Shown: positions 1 to 5,626 of the stretch, piece by piece
Position numbering within the stretch: the first letter of the stretch is position 1
Layout of the letters: each line of letters opens with the position of its first letter
Assembly (NCBI GenBank): GCA_963933885.1
Contig: CAWVWF010000194.1
Span: 1-6,098, forward strand
Origin: CAWVWF01 sp963933885
GTDB lineage: Bacteria > Bacteroidota > Bacteroidia > Flavobacteriales_C > GCA-002722245
Direction: 5' to 3'
DNA: 6,098 nucleotides
Notes under the pieces: model-generated
The model's database searches: none
What the model saw: only the letters and a program-made list of their open reading frames with translations
Told to the model about the DNA's origin: nothing
Made by a program: the position numbers and the translations under genes

Positions 1-1643
1 ACATCAGCAGTAATCACCCCAGTATTATATCCATAACAAGATGGATTTATAGTGTTTAATGAAATTGTAATATCATCTGGAGAAGAAATAGTTATTGTAT
101 CGTACGCCAAACATCCATTAGCATCTGTAGAGATAACCGAATATGTTCCTTCTGTAATGTTTGAAACAGTTTGTGTTGTTGCTCCAGTACTCCATAAGAA
201 TGAAACAAGTCCACTTCCCCCTTGTGTAGATGTTGTAAGCACCCCATCGTTTCCACTGTTACAACTAATTATTGTATTTATAGAAGTATTAACTTCTAGT
301 AAATCTGGTTGAGTAATTTCATAACTAACCTGATCTTGACAACCTAAACTATCAGTTGCTGTTATCGAATATGTACTTGCTATTAACTGATTAATATTTT
401 GAGTTGAAGCTCCGTTATCCCATATATAAGTATAAGCCCCTGTTCCTGAAGTAACAGTAATATTTATTTCTCCATTATTTTCACCAAAACATGAAACATC
501 TATTTTATTTGCAAGACTAATAACAGGAGAACCTGTGTTGACAACGGATGCTGATTTACTTCGTGTACATCCTAATGCATCAGTAACTTCTAATGTATAT
601 GTTCCAGCACCTATTAAACTTAAGCCTTCTGTTATTACACCATTGTCCCAAGAAAAAGCATATGGTCCTGTCCCACCTGCAACTGTTGTTGCAATACTCC
701 CATTATCAAGATCACAAATTGCATTCACATTTACAAAATCAATTGTTAAATCGTTTGGACTAACTAAAGTGATTGAATCAGTATATGTACATAAGTTATT
801 ATCCGTAACAATTACTGAGTAAGTTCCTTCTTCTAAATTAGTATTTGATTGATTTACCACACCGTTACTCCAACTATAACTATAAACTCCTGTTCCTCCT
901 GAATTTGAAATTATAGCAGATCCGTTCGCTCCCTCAAAACATGAAGGATCAATCTTACTTATTGTTCCTGTCAAAACAGTTGGTTCCGAAATAACTATTG
1001 AATTTGATTTTGTACATCCATTTGCATCAGTAACATCTACACTGTAGGTTCCAATTAATAAATCTGTAATTACACTATCAGTTGATCCAGTATTCCATAA
1101 ATATGTGTAACTACCAACCCCTCCAGAAACTGTAACTTCTGCACTACCATTTGCACCTCCGTTACACAATACATTAGTACCTGTAATTGATATTTGAATT
1201 TCACTAGGCTCTGTAAGAACAACTGAAGATGATGCTGAGCAACCATTGTTATCCACAACGGTTAAAGTCTGATTTACAGAACTCAACGAAACACTATTTA
1301 AACTATCACTTCCTGAGTTCCAGTTGTACAAATAAGGAGAAGCACCACCGCTTACCGTTGCTAAAACACTTCCGTTATTACCATTATAACAAGAAACATT
1401 TGTTGGTGTTAAGTTAATTGAGATTGAAGTTGGTTCTGCGATACTACCTGAAGTACTAGCGATACATCCGTTCGCATCCGTTACGTCTAAACTATATGTC
1501 CCAGGACTTAAATCGCTAACGTTTTTAGTTGTCTCACCATTACTCCATAAATAACTATATGGTGTTTGACCTGTTAGGTGTGTAAGACTAATTATCCCGT
1601 TATCGTCTAAATTACAAATCACATCAGTCGTTACACTACTTAC
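1..1643 (-). repeat. Tandem SprB-like protein repeats, 75-residue (225-bp) period
   Basis: Seven complete repeats and the start of an eighth. The first cysteine of each unit falls at residues 609, 684, 759, 834, 909, 984, 1060 and 1135, so steps are 75 residues with one of 76. A second cysteine follows at 659, 734, 809, 884, 958, 1034 and 1110, that is 49-50 residues later, usually in the motif TDANGC or a variant. Other shared positions are C-x-G-x-NG after the first cysteine, a mid-repeat tyrosine-rich strand ending W(S/N/D)xG, GTYSVxVTD before the second cysteine, and an EP or SP hinge between units. The DNA copies have diverged strongly, so the array is old rather than a recent slippage product. 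The array continues past the left edge. Confidence 0.9.
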
Positions 1644-3440
1644 TGTTGGATCATTATAAATCTCTATAGCTTGAGTTGTAGTATCCGAACATGTACCGTC
1701 GGTTACGATTAATTCAATATCGAAATCACCAGAAGTACCATAATCGTTAAATGTTGTATTTTCCAGAGTTGAATTTGCTCCATTTCCAAAATCCCATGAA
1801 TAAGAAATTCCAGAACCTGTTGTTCCAGTATTTGTTAATGAGATGGATTGATTACTCAAACACTGATTACCAGTTGTTGAAAAATCAGCGTTAATAGTTC
1901 CTGTTGCAGCTGTAACAGTTACAGTTTTAACCACTGAACAACCAACAGCATCCAATATTGTAACCGAATAATCTCCAGCAGCTAAACTTGATGTTTGAGT
2001 TGTAGTTCCGCTCCCAGCGTTAATATCCCATAAATATGTAAAAGGTGATGTTCCAGATGTTGTTGCAACTGAAACCTCACCGTTACTAGCTTCTAAACAA
2101 GTTGAGTTAACTGTTGAGGTTGTTGCTGTAATTCCATCTAATGTAAAATCTAAACTTTGAGCTAATGCTATATTCCCACAGTTATCACTTACTGAACCGT
2201 AAGCACTTATTAGGTTTAATGAATATACTCCACCTACTGTTAAAGCAGGAGTTATTTTAACATTGAATATATTTTCGAAAGGTGCTCCATTACTACAACC
2301 ATCACTTGTTAAATCTGTTAATGTGTAAGTTCCTCCTGGACCTGTTAATGTAAAATCTAAAATATCTGCTGTACTACAAAGTATATTTTCAGAAAATGTA
2401 AAATCTAATTCATCTGTTCCACATAAGATTGTATTATCTATTGAACTAAAAACAGGCGGTTCGTTATCGTGAATTTGTGCAGTTGAAGAAACAAAATCTA
2501 ATACATAACCATTCTGAGTTGATGAGTAGTTACTTACATTTAAAGTATATGTATTTCCTGCTGTTACTGTTATTGTAGGTTCATCTTGTCCATTCCCTCC
2601 ACCATTTGCTCCTGTTCTACCTCCATTTGAAGTTGATCCTGAGTAATCACATCCTACTTCCATGGATGCGTTAGTGTAAATATCTTCACAACCGTTAGTT
2701 GACACATCGTAAACAGCCCAATCATAATCATCATCCGAATCGTTCGGGATGATTGAAAAATTAAGCTGACCGCTTGTTTGAGCTCTAAAAACGTACCATA
2801 CGTCATTTTTTTCACCAGAATTCAAACAAGAAGGTCCTGCGTTGATTTCATTGGTAATGTTTCCACTACCAACGTAGGAATTGGGGTTTGAGTAAATGTC
2901 TTGACAAACTGGTATTGCTCCTGCACAATCCTGTTCGTTTGGTGTTGGCTTACCAAAAGTAAGCGACCAAGCGGATAGGTTTCCAGAATCACCGTTTTGA
3001 CGATCTTTTATTCTTATTTGCCAATTTCCATTTGCGTTTTGATTGTTAATGAAATCATTTAAAGTTTCATTTGGAGAAAACGATCCAGTATAAGGAGATG
3101 ATCCAGTGGAAATATCAGCACCACCATTTACGTAACACAAGTTCGTAGCGTTAGTCCCAACAAGATCCCTGTTAGATAGCCTTTGTCTTGTTCCATCAGG
3201 TGAAATCAAGTCAATCTGTAAATCACTTAAGTCTCCATGGGAAACTGTGATACATACTTTCAATAAACTTTGTGATGATCCATCAAGTGTTCCAACTGAT
3301 GATACGACTGCTTGATAATAGTTCCAAACGTTATTGTCTGTTATACTCCCAGGTCCTCCTGTGAATTCTTGACTTTGTGCGAATAATATTGATCCGAACA
3401 TAGACATTCCTGCTGCTAAAATTGCTTTAAGTTTACTCAT
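1..3440 (-). CDS. Giant secreted SprB-repeat/PKD surface protein, probable type IX secretion cargo (C-terminus missing)
   Basis: The frame is open from the ATG at 3438-3440 to the window edge, 1146 full codons without a stop. Residues 1-21 form a signal peptide (Lys3 and Lys5, hydrophobic core, likely cleavage after FA21 before QSQ). In order follow: a P/Homo B-like domain (about 35-163); a Cys-rich Bacteroidota extracellular module (about 166-322, C172, C179, W241); a beta-rich Ig-like module starting HDNEPPVF (324 to about 440); one SprB-like repeat (C448-C501); a PKD domain (about 516-596, YSWDFGNG around W549); and SprB-like repeats from about 600 onward. I infer export by Sec and the type IX system to the cell surface, with a role in adhesion, gliding or matrix. 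No catalytic domain is visible. A sorting domain would lie beyond the left edge, so the secretion route is inferred from architecture only. It is not necessarily SprB itself, since many flavobacterial surface proteins share these repeats. It lies 79 bp downstream of the 136-residue gene on the same strand. Confidence 0.93.
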   Translation of the reverse strand, partial: MSKLKAILAAGMSMFGSILFAQSQEFTGGPGSITDNNVWNYYQAVVSSVGTLDGSSQSLLKVCITVSHGDLSDLQIDLISPDGTRQRLSNRDLVGTNATNLCYVNGGADISTGSSPYTGSFSPNETLNDFINNQNANGNWQIRIKDRQNGDSGNLSAWSLTFGKPTPNEQDCAGAIPVCQDIYSNPNSYVGSGNITNEINAGPSCLNSGEKNDVWYVFRAQTSGQLNFSIIPNDSDDDYDWAVYDVSTNGCEDIYTNASMEVGCDYSGSTSNGGRTGANGGGNGQDEPTITVTAGNTYTLNVSNYSSTQNGYVLDFVSSTAQIHDNEPPVFSSIDNTILCGTDELDFTFSENILCSTADILDFTLTGPGGTYTLTDLTSDGCSNGAPFENIFNVKITPALTVGGVYSLNLISAYGSVSDNCGNIALAQSLDFTLDGITATTSTVNSTCLEASNGEVSVATTSGTSPFTYLWDINAGSGTTTQTSSLAAGDYSVTILDAVGCSVVKTVTVTAATGTINADFSTTGNQCLSNQSISLTNTGTTGSGISYSWDFGNGANSTLENTTFNDYGTSGDFDIELIVTDGTCSDTTTQAIEIYNDPTVSSVTTDVICNLDDNGIISLTHLTGQTPYSYLWSNGETTKNVSDLSPGTYSLDVTDANGCIASTSGSIAEPTSISINLTPTNVSCYNGNNGSVLATVSGGASPYLYNWNSGSDSLNSVSLSSVNQTLTVVDNNGCSASSSVVLTEPSEIQISITGTNVLCNGGANGSAEVTVSGGVGSYTYLWNTGSTDSVITDLLIGTYSVDVTDANGCTKSNSIVISEPTVLTGTISKIDPSCFEGANGSAIISNSGGTGVYSYSWSNGVVNQSNTNLEEGTYSVIVTDNNLCTYTDSITLVSPNDLTIDFVNVNAICDLDNGSIATTVAGGTGPYAFSWDNGVITEGLSLIGAGTYTLEVTDALGCTRSKSASVVNTGSPVISLANKIDVSCFGENNGEINITVTSGTGAYTYIWDNGASTQNINQLIASTYSITATDSLGCQDQVSYEITQPDLLEVNTSINTIISCNSGNDGVLTTSTQGGSGLVSFLWSTGATTQTVSNITEGTYSVISTDANGCLAYDTITISSPDDITISLNTINPSCYGYNTGVITAD
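1653..1895 (-). other. PKD domain of the giant protein
   Basis: Residues about 516-596 show the PKD signature YSWDFGNG (W549) after INADFSTTGNQC and before FDIELIVTDGTC and TQAIEIY. PKD domains are Ig-like beta-sandwich spacers in secreted and surface proteins. This one separates the first SprB-like repeat (C448-C501) from the regular repeat array. Confidence 0.85.
1932..2099 (-). repeat. Isolated first SprB-like repeat, ahead of the PKD domain
   Basis: Residues 448-503 match the array units (CLEASNGEVSV, FTYLWD, AAGDYSVTILDAVGC), but C448 and C501 are 53 residues apart instead of 49-50 because of a small insertion around NAGSGTT. It is separated from the regular array by the PKD domain. Confidence 0.8.
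2475..2945 (-). other. Cys-containing Bacteroidota extracellular module (unnamed)
   Basis: Residues about 166-322 begin NEQDCAGAIPVC (C172, C179), continue with SCLNSGEKNDVWYVFRA and DDYDWAVYDV (W241), and end with TYTLNVSNYSS...NGYVLDF. I recall similar blocks in large secreted proteins of Bacteroidota, where they precede PKD or SprB arrays, but I cannot assign a domain name from sequence alone. A Gly/Asn/Ser-rich stretch (about 2590-2640, GGRTGANGGGNGQ) interrupts it and is probably a flexible loop. The alternation of short strands suggests a jelly-roll or CUB-like fold. That is inference. Confidence 0.55.
2952..3338 (-). other. P/Homo B (proprotein convertase P) domain of the giant protein
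   Basis: Residues about 35-163 show the P-domain pattern: VCITVSHGDLSDLQIDLISPDG (H68) in two strands, then TRQRLSNRD, later GNWQIRIKD (W140) and a closing GNLSAWSLTFG (W158). In families such as kexin and bacterial subtilisin-like proteases this beta-sandwich follows a catalytic domain and often binds calcium. Here it stands first after the signal peptide and no protease domain is present in the visible part. It probably acts as a structural or binding module. Domain limits are approximate. Confidence 0.85.
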
Positions 3441-3502
3441 GACCCCCCTTTTTTAGAATTAATCCCCCAATTAATTATCACTTAAGTTCCCCAACCTAAG
3501 TG
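3441..3502 (-). promoter_or_regulatory. G-run leader of the giant gene with two G-loop hairpins
   Basis: Read on the minus strand toward the start codon, this leader has three G-runs in otherwise AT-rich DNA. First, arms CACTTAGGTT (3502-3493) and AACTTAAGTG (3488-3479) enclose a GGGG loop. In RNA this is a 10-pair stem with one G-U pair. On the opposite strand that pair becomes an A/C mismatch. Second, arms AATTAAT (3476-3470) and ATTAATT (3463-3457) enclose TGGGGG. Third, a six-G run at 3448-3443 runs into TC and the ATG. I infer an RNA-level control element or protein site. An attenuator between the two genes is possible, but no clear U-tract follows the first hairpin. Confidence 0.45.
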
Positions 3503-3513
3503 GTATTCTAAAC

Positions 3514-3537
3514 ACTCAACTATTTAACCTGTTGAGT
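3514..3537 (-). other. Short inverted repeat over the stop codon of the 136-residue gene
   Basis: ACTCAAC (3514-3520) and GTTGAGT (3531-3537) can form a 7-bp stem with a 10-nt loop. The stop codon lies at 3520-3522, at the base of the loop. There is no following T-tract on the minus strand, so it is not a convincing terminator, which fits read-through into the giant gene. Confidence 0.3.
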
Positions 3538-3930
3538 TTTTACTTTATCATTCCTCAACCTTTTCAGCTTAGAAACCATTTCATCTAACAATTCCTGATT
3601 GTTAATTTTGAAAAACCTATTATCGATTTCATAACCGTACTTACTAAATACTTTTCGGTATGATTTAAAATCTGGTTTATCAGTAGTTGCAATTCTGATC
3701 ATATAATCTTGATCTCTTTTTACAACAGCAACAATAGTGTGATTTGGTATTTGAAGTAAGATACTTTCTACTTCGAATTTATTTGATTCATTATAACCCA
3801 CTACTCCAAATTGAACATAGTAGATTCCGCTTTCCTCTTTTAAATTCTTAAACTCTGCATCAGACGATGAGAATGTAAAAGAAGATAATAAGCATGTAGC
3901 AACAATAATTAAATAATCTGTGATTTTCAT
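3520..3930 (-). CDS. Small exported protein of unknown function, 136 residues, upstream of the giant surface protein
   Basis: I place the start at the ATG at 3928-3930, giving MKITDYLIIVATCLLSSFTF, a normal signal peptide with probable cleavage near SSSDA25. A longer reading from a TTG at 4036-4038 is possible but adds 36 residues in front of a good signal peptide. C14 is preceded by VAT, a poor lipobox, so a lipoprotein is unlikely. The mature part is about 110 residues: GIYYVQFGVVGY, a polar helix-like stretch, HTIVAVVKRDQDYMIRIAT, then DFKSYRKVFSKYGYEI and a basic, Lys/Arg-rich C-terminus. The strand-helix-strand order suggests a small ferredoxin-like or SPOR-like alpha/beta fold. That is inference, and I recognise no family. 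The stop is 79 bp before the giant gene on the same strand, and both genes share the GGGGGTC start motif, so co-expression is likely. Confidence 0.8.
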   Translation of the reverse strand: MKITDYLIIVATCLLSSFTFSSSDAEFKNLKEESGIYYVQFGVVGYNESNKFEVESILLQIPNHTIVAVVKRDQDYMIRIATTDKPDFKSYRKVFSKYGYEIDNRFFKINNQELLDEMVSKLKRLRNDKVKTQQVK

Positions 3931-3944
3931 GACCCCCATTTTTA
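3931..3944 (-). promoter_or_regulatory. GGGGGTC start-proximal motif of the 136-residue gene
   Basis: On the minus strand the bases just before the ATG read TAAAAATGGGGGTC. This matches the leader of the giant gene, where an A-tract and a G-run also end in TC directly at the ATG. From the A-tract to the ATG the two differ at one position, T versus G. The G-run is only two bases from the start codon, too close to act as a Shine-Dalgarno sequence. The match also supports the ATG at 3928-3930 as the true start. Confidence 0.45.
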
Positions 3945-4016
3945 AAGATTTATGTTTTCTGTTTTTTCTAAATAATCGTAATGTGATTTTAGAAAAAATG
4001 AATTTTACCAAGTATG

Positions 4017-4032
4017 TTCCACCCCCATGGAA
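4017..4032 (-). promoter_or_regulatory. Upstream G-loop inverted repeat of the 136-residue gene
   Basis: On the minus strand TTCCA and TGGAA flank the loop TGGGGG. This is the same six-base loop as in the second hairpin of the giant gene's leader. The stem is only 5 bp, so on its own it would be weak. Whether it is transcribed depends on an unmapped start site. It lies about 87 bp before the ATG. Confidence 0.35.
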
Positions 4033-4035
4033 AAG

Positions 4036-4053
4036 CAAGTTGACTACAACTTG
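4036..4053. repeat. Inverted repeat CAAGTTG-ACTA-CAACTTG
   Basis: Perfect 7-bp arms (4036-4042 and 4047-4053) around a 4-bp spacer, just upstream of the G-loop element and about 106 bp before the start of the 136-residue gene. It could be an operator for a dimeric regulator or an RNA hairpin. No regulator gene is in view. Confidence 0.4.
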
Positions 4054-4107
4054 TGTCGTATATTAATTTGAATATAAATCATGATCAAAAAACGATACAC
4101 GAAGTAC

Positions 4108-4121
4108 AATTCAATTGAATT
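4108..4121. repeat. Perfect 14-bp palindrome AATTCAATTGAATT
   Basis: The sequence equals its own reverse complement over 14 bp with no spacer. It lies in the gene-free stretch upstream of the 136-residue gene. It may be a binding site for a dimeric DNA-binding protein, but the AT-rich background makes such palindromes easier to find by chance. Confidence 0.35.
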
Positions 4122-4427
4122 CAATACTAAATTGGTTGGTAAAATATAAGTCGTAATGTGGGTATTTGTCGTTAATAAAAAGTGAATACTTTAATATCAA
4201 CTAGCCGTATTTATTATTGGCTGTAATTCTTTTAATATGTGGTAATAGATATTGTTTGGTTATATAAATGTACCCTGAAGCGTCATAAAAGGTTACGACA
4301 AGTAATTAACAATTGGTTGTTCCTGCAAGCATACTATTAAAGCTTGTTGAAACAAATACAACATAAAAAACCACAGGTTAAAAAACGCTAAACACTATAG
4401 AATAAAAGAGAATGAATTGGATTTAAA

Positions 4428-4829
4428 TTAAAAATTAAGTGGAATTTCACCTTCAATTATTGGGTTGTAAGAATCTTCAACTTCTTGCCAGAATTTTCCG
4501 TTAACAAAAACTTTGATCTTTACATTTGGACCAAATGAATCTTTAGTTTTAAGAGAACATTTAATCTTTCCTCCTAAATAAGAACTAATAGAAACTTCAT
4601 CTTTGATATCATCTAAAACATCAACCTGCTTATCAATAGAAATTGATTTATCTTTTGCTTTACTAAATAGCACGAATTGAACACATGAAGCCTTTCCTGA
4701 AATTTCAAATTTAACATTACACGGACCTCCAAAAGATTTCTCTTTAGAAGCAACGGGTTTAGCTGTTTTATTGCATGAGCACAAAACAACTAAAATGAAT
4801 GTCAAAATTTTCAGGCTTTTAACTGACAT
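4428..4829 (-). CDS. Small predicted lipoprotein of unknown function, 133 residues
   Basis: The ATG at 4827-4829 gives a type II signal peptide: basic start (Lys4, Lys7), core ILTFILVVL, lipobox LCSC with C19 as the lipidated residue, then N20-K21. The mature protein of 115 residues has three more cysteines (C37, C49, C91) and looks beta-rich: NVKFEISGKASCVQFVLFS, GGKIKCSLKTKDSFG, VKIKVFVNGKFWQEVED, with a closing EGEIPLNF. The ending KIKVFVNGKFW-QEVEDSYNPIIEG resembles strands of a small beta-sandwich, but I recognise no family. The residues after C19 are not acidic, so the surface-export signal described for some Bacteroidota lipoproteins is not evident, and an inner-leaflet position is the default guess. 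It is divergent from the SCO1 gene with 125 bp between starts. Nothing shows a functional link. Confidence 0.82.
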   Translation of the reverse strand: MSVKSLKILTFILVVLCSCNKTAKPVASKEKSFGGPCNVKFEISGKASCVQFVLFSKAKDKSISIDKQVDVLDDIKDEVSISSYLGGKIKCSLKTKDSFGPNVKIKVFVNGKFWQEVEDSYNPIIEGEIPLNF

Positions 4830-4860
4830 ATAAATAATTAACGAAAAAATACACCAAGGG

Positions 4861-4893
4861 TTGCTGTATTTTCCTCACGTAGAATTAACTTTG
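4861..4893 (+). promoter_or_regulatory. Candidate Bacteroidota promoter for SCO1-hemB
   Basis: TTG at 4861-4863 and TAACTTTG at 4886-4893 fit the -33 TTG and -7 TAnnTTTG elements described for Bacteroidota, with 22 bp between them. Transcription would begin near 4900, leaving a leader of roughly 55 nt before the SCO1 start. This is a consensus match only. Confidence 0.55.
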
Positions 4894-4954
4894 TGCAAAG
4901 GTCTTAAGATTAATTGGTTTTATGACACTTTTTATTTGAAATTTAACAGGAGTT

Positions 4955-5617
4955 ATGAAAAAAGTGCTTTTTAGATTTTTAATTTTGTTTGCTGTTATTG
5001 GTGGAGGTGCTACAATTGTATATTTAACAATCTACTCAACTCCTCTTCTACCTGTTTATAATCCTAGTGATTTAAACCCGCAGGTTGTTGATATAAAAAT
5101 GAGAGCAACAGATAAGAATCATACTGTTGGTGATTTCACTCTGACCGATCAATTGAATAAGACTGTTACTCCTAAAGACTTTAACGATAAGATTTATGTA
5201 TCAAGTTTCATCTATACAACTTGCCCTGGGATTTGTCCTGCAATGACAGGAAACATTAAATCTGTCTACACAGAATTCATTGAAGATGACCAAATAAAAT
5301 TCTTATCACATTCCGTAACACCAGAAATCGACTCTGTACCTGTTCTTAAAGCATACGCTGACAAATATGGCATAGCAAATCATAACAAATGGCATTTCAC
5401 AACTGCGCCTCGAAAACATATTTACGAATTGGCTAGAATGCATTATTTCGCAGCGACGGATTCTGGTAATGGAGGTCCAAGCGACTTTGTACATACTGAA
5501 AACATAGTATTAGTAGACAAAGAAAAAAGACTTAGAGGGTTTTATGACGGAACTGACTTTGATGAAATAGATAGATTGAAAGAAGACATTTATCGATTAA
5601 AAGAAGAATACGATTAA
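4955..5617 (+). CDS. SCO1/SenC family copper chaperone for cytochrome c oxidase, 220 residues
   Basis: Membrane-anchored thioredoxin-fold protein that delivers copper to, or reduces, the CuA site of cytochrome c oxidase subunit II on the outer face of the inner membrane. One N-terminal transmembrane segment (about 5-27) anchors it. The thioredoxin-like domain begins near VGDFTLTDQLNKTVTP (58-73). The copper site is complete: C90 and C94 in TTCPGICPAM, and H180 in DFVHTENIVLVD. FLSHSVTPEIDSVPVLKAYADKYG (117-139) corresponds to the conserved family segment after the cysteines. The length is normal for bacterial members. The C-terminus is a charged helix (DEIDRLKEDIYRLKEEY). An AGGAG lies only 2 nt before the ATG, too close to act normally. 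hemB follows after 9 bp, so the two are probably co-transcribed. Confidence 0.95.
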   Translation: MKKVLFRFLILFAVIGGGATIVYLTIYSTPLLPVYNPSDLNPQVVDIKMRATDKNHTVGDFTLTDQLNKTVTPKDFNDKIYVSSFIYTTCPGICPAMTGNIKSVYTEFIEDDQIKFLSHSVTPEIDSVPVLKAYADKYGIANHNKWHFTTAPRKHIYELARMHYFAATDSGNGGPSDFVHTENIVLVDKEKRLRGFYDGTDFDEIDRLKEDIYRLKEEYD

Positions 5618-5626
5618 ACTACAATT

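Larger units (their letters stand above)
3931..4427. other. Gene-free stretch of about 500 bp
   Basis: No reading frame of convincing length or composition is present on either strand, and no tRNA or known RNA was recognised. It contains the two G-run elements, the CAAGTTG inverted repeat, the 14-bp palindrome, and two weak inverted repeats: AACAA-TTGG-TTGTT at 4308-4321, and CAAGC/GCTTG arms around an 11-bp spacer close after it (about 4326-4346). A promoter for the 136-residue gene should lie here, but I found no minus-strand match to TAnnTTTG. No clear terminator follows the lipoprotein gene. Confidence 0.6.

Noticed and set aside
52..312. Plus-strand open frame of 86 codons, and similar ones at 535-822 and 1229-1417, plus a minus-strand frame at 1070-1258
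   Set aside because: All overlap the long minus-strand repeat gene. Their products are low-complexity readings of the repeat DNA, with no leader or family features.
1..1643. The regular 225-bp period as a DNA repeat or CRISPR-like array
   Set aside because: The periodicity is at protein level. The DNA copies are strongly diverged and fully coding, with no short identical repeats and spacers.
3443..3448. Six-base G-run as a phase-variation tract
   Set aside because: Too short for frequent slippage and outside the reading frame. The match with the neighbouring gene's leader suggests a conserved motif instead.
3443..3492. G-quadruplex in the giant gene's leader
   Set aside because: Only three G-runs lie in the leader, separated by long AT-rich segments, and two fit better as hairpin loops. 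A two-layer structure cannot be excluded but has little support.
3931..4038. N-terminal extension of the 136-residue protein from a TTG codon at 4036-4038
   Set aside because: It puts 36 basic residues in front of a complete signal peptide, and the ATG at 3928-3930 has the same start motif as the next gene.
4081..4149. Plus-strand micro-frame of 22 codons starting MIKKRYTKYN
   Set aside because: Too short to distinguish from chance in AT-rich DNA. No ribosome binding site or clear promoter.
4948..4952. AGGAG before the SCO1 start as a Shine-Dalgarno site
   Set aside because: Only 2 nt separate it from the ATG, and Bacteroidota rarely use such sites. Probably fortuitous.
5306..5494. Minus-strand frame of 62 codons, and another at 5614-5814
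   Set aside because: These are antisense to the well-supported SCO1 and hemB genes and have no features of their own.
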